A stretch of DNA of 64,000 nt from Brochothrix thermosphacta DSM 20171 = FSL F6-1036 (GCF_036884295.1 NZ_CP145608.1:1984001-2048000); one strand, 5' to 3'. Counted from the stretch's first letter, positions 32,705-43,047 are shown. Program-made: numbers and translations. The notes: generated by a model from the sequence alone, not told the origin.

Positions 32705-34063
32705 TTATTGAAAAGTGCTATATATGAGGTACACATTTAATATCGTTAATACGATTGCGATGAACCAAGCAACATATTTAACCCACTTAGGATTCGCAAA
32801 TTCACCCATCATTTTTTTACTACTTGTAAAAATAGTTAGTGGAATAATTGCAAATGGCAATGCAACGCTGAGGAATACTTGCGTATAAATTAACAATTCC
32901 TCTACTTTCGCATCTTGTCCATTGTATACAACTACCATGATAATTACTGGGATAATCGCTAATAGTCTTGTTACTACACGACGTAACCACATTGGAATCT
33001 TCATTTTAATAAAACCTTCCATCACTATTTGACCAGAAAGTGTTCCTGTGATGGTAGAATTTTGACCTGAAGCCAATAGGGCGACTGCAAACAATGTACT
33101 GAGTATCGGACTTGCAACAGCACCGACAATTTTATTGTCACTTAATGCATTATATAATTCAACAAAACGACCTAAATCACTTTCAACACCATAAAACATA
33201 GCTGCCCCTAATATCAATAAGAGACAATTGACAACCATAGCAATGGTTAGTTGAATATTTGAATCAATCGTAGAAAATTTAATCGCTTCACGTTTACCTG
33301 CAGCTGTACATTTGTATTGTCGTGCCTGGATAATCGAACTATGTAAATAAAGATTATGAGGCATTACTGTTGCGCCCACAATACCTAATGCTAATAATAA
33401 CATACCTGGTTGTAGTGCAATTTGTGGATCTGGAATAAAACCTTTTAACATTGGCCCCCATTCTGGGCTTGCTAAGATTACTTCATATAGAAAAACAATG
33501 AAAATAGTCGCTATCAAAGTTGCCACGATGGCTTCAATTTTTCTAAAACCGACTTTTGATAATAATAATAACAACATAACATCTAGTGCTGTAATTAAAA
33601 CACCCACTATTAGTGGCATTCCAAATAATAAATGTAAGGCAATCGCACCACCAATGACCTCTGCAATATCTGTTGCCATAATCGCTAATTCAGTAATAAT
33701 CCATAATATAAAGCCAACTGGCTTACTTGTTGCTTTACGTGTGGCTTGTGCTAAGTCCATTCCTGTAACAATTCCTAGCTTGGCTGACATACTTTGAAGT
33801 AACATAGCCACAATACTTGAAATTAATATGACAGACAACAATGCATACGCATACTGCGCACCACCTGCAATAGAAGTAATCCAATTACCAGGGTCCATAT
33901 ACCCCACAGCCACTAATACACCTGGTCCACTATACGCGGCTAACTTTCGCCAAAAACCACCTTTAGACGGCATAACTACCGTGTTATTTATCTCTTCTAA
34001 ACTTGCTCCATTCGCATGTTGAACAACAGATTGATGTTCTTTTTTATTTTTCTCATGTGTCAT
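32705..34063 (-). CDS. mntH: Manganese transporter MntH (NRAMP)
   Basis: Proton-coupled Mn(II) importer of the NRAMP family, 452 aa with about 11 membrane segments. Metal-site motifs are visible: GYMDPGNW in the first segment (Asp and Asn ligands), and [20 protein letters not shown] in the sixth (the MPHN methionine-histidine signature). The region [17 protein letters not shown] is also typical. The N-terminus has a 35-residue polar extension. RBS is AAGGAGG. A SigA promoter is present, but no palindrome resembling the known MntR box was recognised. Confidence 0.94.
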   Translation of the reverse strand: MTHEKNKKEHQSVVQHANGASLEEINNTVVMPSKGGFWRKLAAYSGPGVLVAVGYMDPGNWITSIAGGAQYAYALLSVILISSIVAMLLQSMSAKLGIVTGMDLAQATRKATSKPVGFILWIITELAIMATDIAEVIGGAIALHLLFGMPLIVGVLITALDVMLLLLLSKVGFRKIEAIVATLIATIFIVFLYEVILASPEWGPMLKGFIPDPQIALQPGMLLLALGIVGATVMPHNLYLHSSIIQARQYKCTAAGKREAIKFSTIDSNIQLTIAMVVNCLLLILGAAMFYGVESDLGRFVELYNALSDNKIVGAVASPILSTLFAVALLASGQNSTITGTLSGQIVMEGFIKMKIPMWLRRVVTRLLAIIPVIIMVVVYNGQDAKVEELLIYTQVFLSVALPFAIIPLTIFTSSKKMMGEFANPKWVKYVAWFIAIVLTILNVYLIYSTFQ

Positions 34064-34116
34064 TCACAACGCCTCCTTGATCACTTGAATATATAAATAC
34101 GACTTCTACAAGTTTT

Positions 34117-34145
34117 ATTTTGCACCATGGAAACATTTTTGTCAA
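34117..34145 (-). promoter_or_regulatory. mntH promoter
   Basis: Minus-strand TTGACA (34140-34145), 17-bp spacer, CAAAAT (34117-34122), about 54 bp above the start codon. Confidence 0.55.
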
Positions 34146-34212
34146 TGTCTAAGTTTTTCAGGTAATATAATGGAAACGCTTAACCTTGAGCGCTTCTAAG
34201 GCAGGTACTTTT

Positions 34213-34575
34213 TTATTTTTTTTCTGTGATATCCCAACCTTCAATTTTAAGTGAAAGCTCTTGCAATAACTGTAATTGTTCTCGCGTATGTCGGTAGGGT
34301 AACTCTAGATACCACGCCTCTAATTCAGGGTTATCAAGCAACGGAAATGTTGAGTTAACCGTTTCATCACGCAACCCATTTATATCATCCACAAAGTAGT
34401 TGACTGGTGTGCCTACTTCGTTAGCAATCTTAACCAGTACGTTTAACGGTGGACGGTTTCGATTCATTTCATATTTACTAATAACAGATGCATTGACACC
34501 AATTCGTTCAGCTAATTCTTTTTGTGTGTACCCTCTTTTTTGACGCTCGTCTTTAATTTTATCCCCAATATTCAC
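34213..34575 (-). CDS. XRE-family transcriptional regulator
   Basis: A 120-aa protein with an N-terminal helix-turn-helix: IGDKIKDERQKRGYTQKELAERIGVNASVISKYEMNRNRPPLNVLVKIANEVG, about residues 2-55. The C-terminal half (FVDDINGLRDE, then a leucine-rich helix LREQLQLLQELSLKIEG-like) is short and may dimerise. The GTG start at 34575 is 8 nt after AAAGGAG. It lies alone between mntH and the M16 peptidase; no target is evident. It resembles the small XRE regulators common in Listeria and Bacillus. Confidence 0.85.
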   Translation of the reverse strand: MNIGDKIKDERQKRGYTQKELAERIGVNASVISKYEMNRNRPPLNVLVKIANEVGTPVNYFVDDINGLRDETVNSTFPLLDNPELEAWYLELPYRHTREQLQLLQELSLKIEGWDITEKK

Positions 34576-34632
34576 AGCCTTCACTCCTTTGATAACTTTC
34601 TTCTTTATCTTATTTTACCATTGTTCCACAAC

Positions 34633-34680
34633 AAAAAAAGCCTGTTCCCTCATTAATTATATTAAGAGGGACCAGACCTT
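34633..34680 (-). terminator. M16 peptidase terminator
   Basis: Minus-strand GGTCTGGTCCCTC ... GAGGGAACAGGC followed by T7, six bases after the stop codon. Confidence 0.85.
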
Positions 34681-34685
34681 GTATT

Positions 34686-37610
34686 TTAGATATCACGAAC
34701 ACTATCAAACAAATCAATATTTTCTTGAATTTTTTCATTATTTCCAAACACACAGATTTTTGCATCTTCTAATGCGTCTGCAAACATTTGCGCCATTTCA
34801 CGGATGTCTTCTGCTGTTGTAGAAAGTATCTCATCGCGTGTTTTTTGGATATCTTTTACAGTGAGGCCTTTTTGGTGGCGAGCAACTGCACGAGCTCCCT
34901 CTTGTCGAGGTGATAGCGGCATATCCATCCCACCCATCGTTCCAATAATATATTTCGTCATTTCATAATCACTTGCATCAAACGTGCGTAAATAATCAAC
35001 AACTTTATCATATACCGCCAATGTTTCAGGAAGATTAGGATCTCGGTACGACCAGAACAACCATTTTCCGTTTTCTTGCATTACAAAACCTGCACCATAA
35101 GCGCCACCAAGTACACGGACTTGATTCCATAAATAATCATATGAAAGAATTTTTTTCAATACAGTAATATGTCCATTATAGGGATATTTTTTATTATCCA
35201 ATTTCCCACCTTTGACAACATATTGTACTTTACTAGACGTTTGAAGTCCTTCATTACTATTTTCATTTAATTCATAAGAACGATTCGCATTATTGCTACG
35301 CTCACTATGGTTTAAATCCAAAGCTTCAATCGCTTGTGTCACTTCTTGATAAATACTGTGATCACCTGTTACTGAAATACTCAAAGCCTCTACACTAATA
35401 ATATCTGCTAACAAGTTAGTGAAACGTTCTTGAACTGATTCAAAGTCTGTTTCCAATTGTGTTGTTAAATCACAAATAAAATCATAAAAACCAAGTCCAC
35501 GAATGTCTTCTGAGTAATTACTCAACGGCTCAATATATGAACCCAAACGAGCCGCAGCAATATTATGTCCTGCTTGATTCATGCTCATCTCAATACGTGA
35601 TTTTATAATCTGAACAATCTCAGTAATACGTTTTTTATCAGTGAAAAGTGTTTCTTTTAAAATTTTAGTAACAAATGCTAAGCCATTTTTCACTTCATCC
35701 TGTAAAATTTTTGTTTTTACAGTGAAGTATGTTTGGAACTCTTCAGAAGGTGCTTTTTCACTTAAAATACTGTTGTAGAAACTTGTTCCACCTGTCACAA
35801 TATTAAGTTCATTCGAAAGCTCAGAATAGTTGTATGATGATGTATCTAACTGGCCGACTAAGTCTTCTAAAAGTCCCAGGTATGGAACATCGGCTTTTGC
35901 AACATGAGAAGTGTTAAACATCAAGGCTATATATGCGATTTTATTCGTATCCGCCTCATAAAACATGACTGGTATATCATTAGATTTAGTCAATGATAAT
36001 GGATAATCAGTCGCTTCAGCTTTTAAATCGGCACGTGTTAACATCGGCAATTTTTTCAACGCTTCTTCATCATCTACTAACTCTTGTTGCGCTTTTAAGT
36101 CAGCTGTTGCTACAACTAAATCAGCAACTTCTTGTTCAGATAAACTCGTTTTAAATGCATTAAGCTCAGCTGTTACATTCGCATTTGTTTCATCTGCTAA
36201 AGTATGTGAAGGTTCGACAATAACCAAACTTTGATGCAAGCTGTTCAAGAAATAGCGATCAATTAATTTTTCAAAATAAGGTGAATGTAACCCTTGTTTT
36301 ACAGCCGTTAATGTTTTTTCATAAGCTAAGTGAGTGGCTGGTTTTCCTTCATATAACCAACTGTCCATTGCTCGCATCGAATAAATAAGACCTTTTGGCA
36401 TCGAACCAAAATCTGCTTCACGTAATTGGAACTCTTTCAACATAATAGCAGATTCGATTAAATCTTTATCAATACCTTCTGACACAAGTTTTTGTAATGT
36501 TTCACGTACAACCTCTTGGAAACGCTCTTTATCTGACGCATTGGCATTTTTAATAACAATACTAAATAATGGCTGTAATATGCCGTTATCGTACATTCCA
36601 AAAACATCATTTCCTAATTTCGCATCTAATAAAGCTTGTTTCAAGGGCGCTGCTGAGCTTTCTAATAAGATATATTCAAGCACATCTAAGGCAAAATAAT
36701 TTTCTGCATCAAATATGTCTGAGATTACATAGTTTAAACTTAAGAATGATTTATTATCTAATGATTCTGTTGGTAATACCGCATATTCTTTCACTTCCTC
36801 ATGTAAATCGCCCAAGGCTAATTGATAAGGAATTGCTGTTGTATTTTCCACTTTTTCAAATTCTGATAAATACTCAGCATCTAAAAAGGCTAATTTTTCT
36901 AAGATATCTAAATCCCCAGCTAGCGTAATAAAACTATTTGAGGCATTATAAAAACGTTGGTAATCCTTGACGAACTGGTCGTAAGTTAACTCAGGAATCG
37001 CAATGGGATCACCGCCAGATTCATAGCGATAAGGCGTATCTGGAAACAATGATTTTTGAATACTGCGCATTAAAATTTGTTCCGGCGAAGAAAAAACACC
37101 TTTCATTTCATTATAAACGACACCTTTATACTCGATAGGCTCTTCCACACTATTTAATTCATAATGCCAACCCTCTTGTTTTAAGATACCTTGTTTTTCA
37201 GTTAATAATGGATGAAAAACTGCATCAAGATACACATCCATTAAATTATGAAAATCTTTGTCATTTTGACTTGCGACTGGATACATTGTTTTATCACTAA
37301 ATGTCATTGCATTTAAAAAAGTGTTTAGTGATCCTTTTACTAATTCCACAAATGGTTCTTTTAATGGATACTTGCGCGAACCGCAAAGAACTGAGTGCTC
37401 GAGAATATGGAATACACCTGTATCATCTTCTGGTGGTGTTCTGAACGAAATTGAGAACACTTTATTTGTATCATCATTTTCAAAATAGAGTAATTTAGCC
37501 CCTGTTTTTTCGTGTTCGAAAACGTGTGTAATTGATTTTATTTCTTCAACTTCTTCACGTTCTTGGTAAATAAAGCCATGATACCTTGCTTCTAATTGTA
37601 AGTCTATCAT
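34686..37610 (-). CDS. M16C zinc metallopeptidase (presequence protease-like)
   Basis: A 974-aa insulinase-superfamily peptidase of subfamily M16C, related to PreP/Cym1. The inverted zinc motif HxxEH is seen as FHILEHSVLCGSRKYPLKEP near residue 58, with the downstream glutamate region YNEMKGVFSSPEQ. The first catalytic half is followed by a linker and an M16C-associated second half ending in GGAYGAGFVMQENGKWLFWSYRDPN. Members digest unstructured peptides inside a closed chamber. There is no signal peptide, so it is cytoplasmic. ATG 37610 follows AGGAGG. Peptide cleanup is inferred. Confidence 0.9.
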   Translation of the reverse strand: MIDLQLEARYHGFIYQEREEVEEIKSITHVFEHEKTGAKLLYFENDDTNKVFSISFRTPPEDDTGVFHILEHSVLCGSRKYPLKEPFVELVKGSLNTFLNAMTFSDKTMYPVASQNDKDFHNLMDVYLDAVFHPLLTEKQGILKQEGWHYELNSVEEPIEYKGVVYNEMKGVFSSPEQILMRSIQKSLFPDTPYRYESGGDPIAIPELTYDQFVKDYQRFYNASNSFITLAGDLDILEKLAFLDAEYLSEFEKVENTTAIPYQLALGDLHEEVKEYAVLPTESLDNKSFLSLNYVISDIFDAENYFALDVLEYILLESSAAPLKQALLDAKLGNDVFGMYDNGILQPLFSIVIKNANASDKERFQEVVRETLQKLVSEGIDKDLIESAIMLKEFQLREADFGSMPKGLIYSMRAMDSWLYEGKPATHLAYEKTLTAVKQGLHSPYFEKLIDRYFLNSLHQSLVIVEPSHTLADETNANVTAELNAFKTSLSEQEVADLVVATADLKAQQELVDDEEALKKLPMLTRADLKAEATDYPLSLTKSNDIPVMFYEADTNKIAYIALMFNTSHVAKADVPYLGLLEDLVGQLDTSSYNYSELSNELNIVTGGTSFYNSILSEKAPSEEFQTYFTVKTKILQDEVKNGLAFVTKILKETLFTDKKRITEIVQIIKSRIEMSMNQAGHNIAAARLGSYIEPLSNYSEDIRGLGFYDFICDLTTQLETDFESVQERFTNLLADIISVEALSISVTGDHSIYQEVTQAIEALDLNHSERSNNANRSYELNENSNEGLQTSSKVQYVVKGGKLDNKKYPYNGHITVLKKILSYDYLWNQVRVLGGAYGAGFVMQENGKWLFWSYRDPNLPETLAVYDKVVDYLRTFDASDYEMTKYIIGTMGGMDMPLSPRQEGARAVARHQKGLTVKDIQKTRDEILSTTAEDIREMAQMFADALEDAKICVFGNNEKIQENIDLFDSVRDI

Positions 37611-37711
37611 CTGTTTCCTCCTATTTATACTGTCTATTTGTTCAATGACTCTATTATAGCAAATTACTGCTGTTATTTGACCAATTCAGCTTATTCCTTC
37701 ATTAAAATAGC

Positions 37712-38416
37712 TTAATGCACAGTGCTAGTGACATTTAATAGGATTAAAATTTCTTCTAATTTTCTAATTTCAAGCGTTGGTTGATCCTCTTGACCAGCAA
37801 TTGTTCCTCCTGGGTTATACCAACAAGTCGTAATACCGGCTAAATTACCACCTTTTATATCAGAAGTTAAGGAATCACCAATAATAATCGTTTCATTTTT
37901 TTCAAAATTAGGAATACGTTCAAAAACATAAGAGAAGTATTCTGGCATTGGTTTTTGATAACCTGTGTCTTCGGAAACAAATACATTTTTAAAATAAGGA
38001 CGTAAACCTGAATCTTCAAGGCGACGATATTGTGTTGTAGAGACACCATTTGTTACGATATATAAATCGAATTTTTCATGTAATTCTTGGATTAAATTGA
38101 GAGCACCTTCAATTAAATGATGACCTTCTGCTAAAAACTCACGATATCTTTGGTCTACTTTAGCACCATCAATTTCTTTACCATACGCTTTAAAAACCTC
38201 TGTAAAACGGTTAGAGATAACTTCCTTTTGTGTGACCTCTCCACGTTCAAATGCACGCCACATCGCTTGATTAATCGTATGATAATGCAGCTCAATTTCA
38301 GCTGTTAACTCTAGTTTTTGTTCTTTAAAAAGTTTTTTCAAAGCAGCTTGTTCTGTTGCTTTAAAATCTAATAATGTATCATCGATATCGAATAATAGCG
38401 TTTTGTAATTTTTCAT
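37712..38416 (-). CDS. HAD-family nucleotidase, YjjG type
   Basis: A 234-aa haloacid dehalogenase-like hydrolase. Motif I is LLFDIDDTLLDF (DxD nucleophile), motif II YIVTNGVS, motif III near QKPMPEYF, and motif IV IIIGDSLTSDIKGG. The helical cap lies between about 20 and 95. This matches the YjjG/YfnB group of pyrimidine nucleotidases, some of which clean up noncanonical nucleotides. Start ATG follows AAGGGG. It sits in a same-strand run with the broken Crp/Fnr gene, 15 bp apart. Confidence 0.9.
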   Translation of the reverse strand: MKNYKTLLFDIDDTLLDFKATEQAALKKLFKEQKLELTAEIELHYHTINQAMWRAFERGEVTQKEVISNRFTEVFKAYGKEIDGAKVDQRYREFLAEGHHLIEGALNLIQELHEKFDLYIVTNGVSTTQYRRLEDSGLRPYFKNVFVSEDTGYQKPMPEYFSYVFERIPNFEKNETIIIGDSLTSDIKGGNLAGITTCWYNPGGTIAGQEDQPTLEIRKLEEILILLNVTSTVH

Positions 38417-38431
38417 CTATATAAACCCCTT

Positions 38432-39115
38432 TTAATTATAAATATCTTTTGCTATGGCAATGAGTTTCTCTCGGTTTTTTATTATAATATCTGTTTCCGT
38501 ACGCTCAATCATCCCATCTTCAATAAATGCCTTTATGATACGATTAAGATGTCTTGAACTGGTACCTATTAAATCAGCAGTGTCTTTAAGTTCAGACCGA
38601 TTAAGGGCACAATTTTGTTCATCGCACACAATTGATGTTAAATAACTCGCAAAACGCACTTCGACTGGGTACAACAAATTAATGCTTAACGCCTCAGATT
38701 TTAACCAAAATTTTTCAGAAACGACATTCAACAATAATTGTAAAAACCTTGCATCTTGAAAACCATTCTGATGAATGACCTTTTTAGATATCGCCAACAT
38801 TTTAACTGTTGATATTGCTTCAATGGTATTCATACATGATACATCTTGAATACATTCGACATCACCTAATATTTCAAATGGCTCTTTAATTGCAACAATT
38901 AAATTTTTCTCTTCTGAAGAAGTAGTGAAGATTTTCACTCGACCCTCTACTTGAAAAAGGACGTGCTCTATTTCCTCACCTTGTGTACAAATAAGTTCAC
39001 CACTTTGATAGGTTTAAATGGTCATAAAAGAACGTAATTCTTCATTGATATGCTGATCTAAACCATATTTTTGAATATAGTAATCAACTTGTTCTCGATT
39101 CATAACTCGTTCCAA
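38432..39115 (-). pseudogene. Crp/Fnr-family regulator interrupted by a stop codon
   Basis: A 228-codon frame with one in-frame TAA at 39014-39016. From a TTG at 39115 (7 nt after AGGAGG) it reads MERVMNREQVDYYIQKYGL...ELRSFMTI, stop, TYQSGELICTQGEEIEHVLFQVEGRVKIFTT: the start of a cyclic-nucleotide-binding-type domain. The remaining 168 codons give the sensor helix and a C-terminal HTH (ELKDTADLIGTSSRHLNRIIKAF). A CAA-to-TAA change would explain it. It resembles YeiL-type activators. A GTG at 38938 could restart translation, giving a protein without the first part of the sensor domain. Confidence 0.85.
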
Positions 39116-39202
39116 ATCGACGCCTCCTCTTAGTTGATAACATTTTATCATAAAGTTAGCCCTATTATCGAGACTTATGTCCTGACAGTATTATCATCCC
39201 AT

Positions 39203-39231
39203 AAAAAAAGCCCCTAATAAAATATTAGGGA
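39203..39231 (-). terminator. Terminator of the amino acid ABC operon
   Basis: CCCTAATA-AAA-TATTAGGG followed on the minus strand by GCTTTTTTT, ten bases after the ATPase stop. Confidence 0.88.
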
Positions 39232-39240
39232 CGACAAATT

Positions 39241-39966
39241 CTATAACACTTTTTCTAAAAATATTTTTGCTCGTTCTGATTTTGGTGAATCAAAAAACAC
39301 TTTCGGCTCTGTTTCTTCAATAATCGTACCTTCATCCATAAAAACAATTTTACTAGACACACGTTCAGCAAAAGCCATTTCATGCGTTACGATTACCATT
39401 GTAATACCTGTATCTGCTAATGATTGAATAACTTCTAACACTTCTTTAACCATTTCAGGATCCAGTGCAGACGTTGGTTCATCAAATAAAAGATACTTCG
39501 GTTTCATCGCTAAAGCTCGGGCAATTGCTACACGTTGTTTTTGTCCACCAGATAGTTTTGACGGATAAACGTCTGCTTTATCGGATAAACCAACTTGTTC
39601 AAGCAAAGCTTTGGCTTCTTTATGAGCCTGTTCTTTTGCTGTTTTACGAACTTTAATCGGTGCATAAGTAATATTTTCTAGCACTGTTTTATGTGGAAAG
39701 AGATTAAAATGTTGAAAAACCATCCCAACTTCACTACGCATCTTCATGACTTGTTTTTCTGACAATGATGTTATATTCTCATTATCGATAAAAATTTCGC
39801 CAGTTGTTGGCTCACCAAGTAAGTTAATACAGCGTAATAGTGTTGATTTTCCAGAGCCTGAAGGACCAATGATTGTAACAACTTCTCCATCATTAATCTT
39901 TGTACTGATATCTTTTAAGACATGTAATTTACCAAAGTTTTTATTAACGGTTTTCATCTCAATCAC
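39241..39966 (-). CDS. Polar amino acid ABC transporter ATP-binding protein
   Basis: A 241-aa GlnQ-type ATPase that powers amino acid uptake. Walker [10 protein letters not shown] near residue 34, Q-loop [18 protein letters not shown], signature [17 protein letters not shown], Walker [20 protein letters not shown] and the switch histidine [11 protein letters not shown] are all intact. It overlaps the permease stop by 8 bp. It is the last gene of the three-gene operon. Confidence 0.95.
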   Translation of the reverse strand: MIEMKTVNKNFGKLHVLKDISTKINDGEVVTIIGPSGSGKSTLLRCINLLGEPTTGEIFIDNENITSLSEKQVMKMRSEVGMVFQHFNLFPHKTVLENITYAPIKVRKTAKEQAHKEAKALLEQVGLSDKADVYPSKLSGGQKQRVAIARALAMKPKYLLFDEPTSALDPEMVKEVLEVIQSLADTGITMVIVTHEMAFAERVSSKIVFMDEGTIIEETEPKVFFDSPKSERAKIFLEKVL

Positions 39967-40627
39967 TGCGACCTAGTCTCCTTTCTAATAAAGAACCAAT
40001 AAATGTTAAGATCATTGTTAAACAGTAGTATACGATAAATGCCACAATCATTGGTGGGAAGTAGGTATACATGTTCGCGGCAACAATCTCTGAGCGACGC
40101 ATCAAATCGGTTACTGCAATCGTTGAAACAATTGCTGATTCTTTTGTTAATGTTATGAACTCATTCATTAATGCTGGAAGAATATTTTTAATTGCTTGTG
40201 GCAAAATAATATCTAACATGAATTTATTGTATGGGACTCCCAATGCCTTAGCAGCCTCATATTGTCCTTTATCCACAGCATTTAAACCTGAACGAATAAT
40301 TTCAGACATATATGCTGCTGAATTTAATGAAAAGGTCAAAATTGCTGCTGTTAAAGGTTCAATATCAAAATGAAACAGCTGTGGTAATGCTAAATATACT
40401 AATGAAAGTTGCATAATAAGTGGTGTTCCTCGGAAAATCGAAGTGTAAAAATGTGCAAAACCACTTAATACTTTATATTTACTAATTTTGAAAATTGCTA
40501 AAATGATTCCTAATATAAAACCAAATAATGCGGAGAAAAAGGCAATTTGTAATGTGACCCAGACACCGTTTAATATATAAGGAATCGATGGTTTAAGATT
40601 ATTGAATGTTTCTATTAACTCCTGCAT
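39959..40627 (-). CDS. Polar amino acid ABC transporter permease
   Basis: A 222-aa HisM/GlnP-type permease with about five membrane segments. The EAA loop, where the ATPase docks, is visible as [37 protein letters not shown]. The N-terminal [22 protein letters not shown] and [14 protein letters not shown] are also family-typical. One permease gene implies a homodimer. Upstream SD is GGAG. Confidence 0.94.
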   Translation of the reverse strand: MQELIETFNNLKPSIPYILNGVWVTLQIAFFSALFGFILGIILAIFKISKYKVLSGFAHFYTSIFRGTPLIMQLSLVYLALPQLFHFDIEPLTAAILTFSLNSAAYMSEIIRSGLNAVDKGQYEAAKALGVPYNKFMLDIILPQAIKNILPALMNEFITLTKESAIVSTIAVTDLMRRSEIVAANMYTYFPPMIVAFIVYYCLTMILTFIGSLLERRLGRSD

Positions 40628-40660
40628 GCCATCGTTCGCTCCTCTCTCACTTCGCGGTAA

Positions 40661-41449
40661 TTACTTACCGCTTGTTTCAATCCATTTTTTAACGAATTTA
40701 TCTAACTCACCGTTTTCTTCCATTTTTTTCAATTCTTTATTAAACTCTGCTGTTAACTTACTTCCTTTAGGAAATGCGATTGACATTGGATCACCTGTGA
40801 CAACTGAATCATCTTTAATGTTAAATTGTGCTAAACGATCTGAATCATTTGTATATCCAAAAGCTACAGTATCCACTGTCACAATTGCATCTAGTTTATT
40901 TCCTGCCATTGCTTCTACCATTTCATTCACTTTATCCCATTGTTCAATATCCATTGGGTATTTCTTACTTAAATCTTCAGCTAATGTTGCTTGTGTTGAT
41001 CCAATTTGAACTCCGACTTTTTTACCTTTTAAATCTGCTGCTGTTTTGATTTTGCTATCTTTAGGCACTAGGATAACTTGATGTGACGTATAATAAACAT
41101 CCGAAAAATCAACTTGTTTAGCACGTTCTTCATTTTTCACCATACCTGACATTACAAAATCAATACTGTCTTGATTAAGTGCTGCTATTAAACCACCAAA
41201 TTTTTGATCTTTCACTTCTAAATTATACCCTAATTTCTTTGTAATGTAGTTAGCAACATCAATATCAAATCCAACAATTTTGTTTGTTTTTGTATCAACT
41301 GATTCAAACGGTGGATAATCCGCACTTGTTCCCATTACTAATGTCTTTTTACCATTATCATCTTTTTTAGTTGGCGCATCTGCATTAGCGCCACATGCTG
41401 CTAGTACAAATAACGATGCCATCATTAGTATCAATACAATTTTCTTCAT
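40661..41449 (-). CDS. Amino acid-binding lipoprotein
   Basis: Extracytoplasmic solute-binding protein (family 3), 262 aa. The signal peptide MKKIVLILMMASLFVLAAC ends in a lipobox (LAAC), so it is lipid-anchored. The binding core shows GTSADYPPFE, IVGFDIDVANYIT, DFVMSGMVKNEERAKQVDFSD and LKGKKVGVQIGSTQ. Similarity to arginine/polar amino acid binders (ArtP type) suggests arginine or a related ligand, but the sequence does not fix it. ATG 41449 is preferred to the ATG six codons earlier because it leaves a normal signal peptide. Confidence 0.92.
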   Translation of the reverse strand: MKKIVLILMMASLFVLAACGANADAPTKKDDNGKKTLVMGTSADYPPFESVDTKTNKIVGFDIDVANYITKKLGYNLEVKDQKFGGLIAALNQDSIDFVMSGMVKNEERAKQVDFSDVYYTSHQVILVPKDSKIKTAADLKGKKVGVQIGSTQATLAEDLSKKYPMDIEQWDKVNEMVEAMAGNKLDAIVTVDTVAFGYTNDSDRLAQFNIKDDSVVTGDPMSIAFPKGSKLTAEFNKELKKMEENGELDKFVKKWIETSGK

Positions 41450-41530
41450 TTTTTTTCCCCATTTCAATTCAATTTTGTGTGTATTATTTTCAATTAATAA
41501 TTCATTTATTATTTACTTCTATAGTTAATT

Positions 41531-41559
41531 ATTTTACATGTAATAATTATACACGTCAA
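41531..41559 (-). promoter_or_regulatory. Promoter of the amino acid ABC operon
   Basis: Minus-strand TTGACG (41554-41559), 17-bp spacer, TAAAAT (41531-41536). The spacer holds an imperfect palindrome TGTATAATTATTACA that could be an operator. Confidence 0.55.
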
Positions 41560-41584
41560 CCCTTTTTTATAAATAATTAAGCTT

Positions 41585-41628
41585 TTTTATACATAAATAA
41601 CTCTTTTTATTCATTATTTTATACATAA
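41585..41628. repeat. Direct repeat pair upstream of the amino acid ABC operon
   Basis: TTTTATACATAA occurs at 41585-41596 and 41617-41628, exactly 32 bp (about three helical turns) apart, with TTTTTATTCAT between. The elements resemble AT-rich ArgR boxes (CATGAATAAAAATTCAAG-like). They lie just above the -35 of the operon. With the cre site they fill the otherwise empty gap 41450-41786. Confidence 0.45.
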
Positions 41629-41654
41629 TTTCCGTTTTATGATTCCCGCTTGGA

Positions 41655-41668
41655 TGCAAGCGCTTTCT
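41655..41668. promoter_or_regulatory. cre-like CcpA site upstream of ndh
   Basis: TGCAAGCGCTTTCT matches the cre consensus TGWAANCGNTNWCA at all but two positions. It lies about 120 bp above the NDH-2 start and above the likely promoter. Confidence 0.5.
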
Positions 41669-41786
41669 TTTTTGTGCAAAACACTACACTATATACAACA
41701 TTTACACGATTGTAAAGAACTTTCATTTGCGTTATACTGAAATTGTGTCAAGAGTTTGTCTTATAAGACAAAAGGAGTTGAGTAGC

Positions 41787-43001
41787 TTGGTTAAGAAAAA
41801 AATTGTTATTTTAGGTGCTGGTTATGGTGGTTTAAGAGCACTTAAACGATTACAAGATTTAAAACCGAATGCTGAGATTGTATTGGTCAACAAGAATAGT
41901 TATCATTGTGAAAAAACAGCATTGCACGAAGTTGCCACTGGAGCTGCTAGCCCAGGTGACATCTGTTATCCCGTTTCTAGTGTGGTAGACCCTCAATACA
42001 CAACTTTTATTAAAGCGACTGTATCTAAAATTGAGCATCACAGTAAAACGATTGTATTTGAGAATCGTGAACCGCTCAGGTACGACTACTTACTTATCGC
42101 ACTTGGCTTTGAGTTCGAATCATTTGGGATTAAAGGTTTAAGTGACTATGCTTACCAGATAACAAATATCCCGTCTGTAGAACATATTTATAAACAATTA
42201 AATGAGAAATTACGTGCTGTGAAACCAGGAGAAAAATTATCAATTGTTGTTGGTGGGGCTGGTTTTACAAGTATAGAGTATATTGGTGAATTAATGGAAC
42301 AGCTGCCTTTTCTTACAAAAGCGGCTCATTTGAAGCGTGACCAAGTCTCTGTTTCTTGTGTGCAATCCAATGTTTTGCCGATGTTTTCAGAAGACCTCAG
42401 TGGTTATATAATTGGAAAATTAGAGAAAAAAGGCGTTACTTTTATCAAAGGTCGCGTGGCTAATATAACTGCAAATAGTGTTTTCTATAAAGAAAGTAAA
42501 GCATCAACTGACTCATCTGAGCTCACTGCTGATATGTTTGTCTGGGCTGGTGGCGTTAGAGGGAGTTCAGTCATTACAAATTCAGATTTCAAATCTGATC
42601 GTGGGCGTGTGTTAGTTAATAATAATCTCACTGTACCTGACTGTGAAGATGTTATGATGATTGGAGACTGTTCGATTGTCATCGATGATGTTACAGGCTT
42701 ACCTTATCCAACAACCGCTCAAATCGCAATGCAACAAGCTGATTGTGCGGCAGCAAATATTGTAGCTATCTTTAATCAAAAACCCGCTAAAGATTTTTAT
42801 TATAAACCTAAAGGAACCGTCTGTTCCATTGGTCGACATGACGCTGTTGGTGTCGTGATGGGTAAACAATTACGCGGTGTTACAGCTTCGGTCTTAAAAA
42901 AAGTAATCGATACCCGCTCAATTGTTTTAATCGGCGGAGTTGATACTGTAATTAAAAAGCAAAAATTATTCCGTAAAAAAAGTATGCATGTTGTTAACTA
43001 G
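41787..43001 (+). CDS. ndh: Type II NADH dehydrogenase
   Basis: Single-subunit NADH:quinone oxidoreductase (NDH-2), 404 aa, which feeds electrons into the menaquinone pool without pumping protons. The N-terminal FAD motif is IVILGAGYGGLRALKRL, then the NADH-binding Rossmann segment SIVVGGAGFTSIEYIGELME, and the second FAD contact DVMMIGDCSIV...PYPTTAQIAMQQ. The C-terminus is amphipathic for membrane attachment. The start is TTG 41787, 8 nt after AGGAGT. The upstream-open frame from 41727 has no SD. Confidence 0.92.
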   Translation: MVKKKIVILGAGYGGLRALKRLQDLKPNAEIVLVNKNSYHCEKTALHEVATGAASPGDICYPVSSVVDPQYTTFIKATVSKIEHHSKTIVFENREPLRYDYLLIALGFEFESFGIKGLSDYAYQITNIPSVEHIYKQLNEKLRAVKPGEKLSIVVGGAGFTSIEYIGELMEQLPFLTKAAHLKRDQVSVSCVQSNVLPMFSEDLSGYIIGKLEKKGVTFIKGRVANITANSVFYKESKASTDSSELTADMFVWAGGVRGSSVITNSDFKSDRGRVLVNNNLTVPDCEDVMMIGDCSIVIDDVTGLPYPTTAQIAMQQADCAAANIVAIFNQKPAKDFYYKPKGTVCSIGRHDAVGVVMGKQLRGVTASVLKKVIDTRSIVLIGGVDTVIKKQKLFRKKSMHVVN

Positions 43002-43010
43002 ACTATTTTT

Positions 43011-43047
43011 AAAACCTTCTAATAATTAAATTAGGAGGTTTTTTTCT
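43011..43047 (+). terminator. ndh terminator
   Basis: AAAACCTTCTAAT / ATTAGGAGGTTTT with one T-G pair, loop AATTAA, followed by T-run. Confidence 0.85.

Noticed and set aside
34160-34185. cre site (TGGAAACGCTTAAC) near mntH
   Set aside because: It has two mismatches in conserved positions (G at the third base and A in place of C near the end), and the place between two genes on the same strand does not fit.
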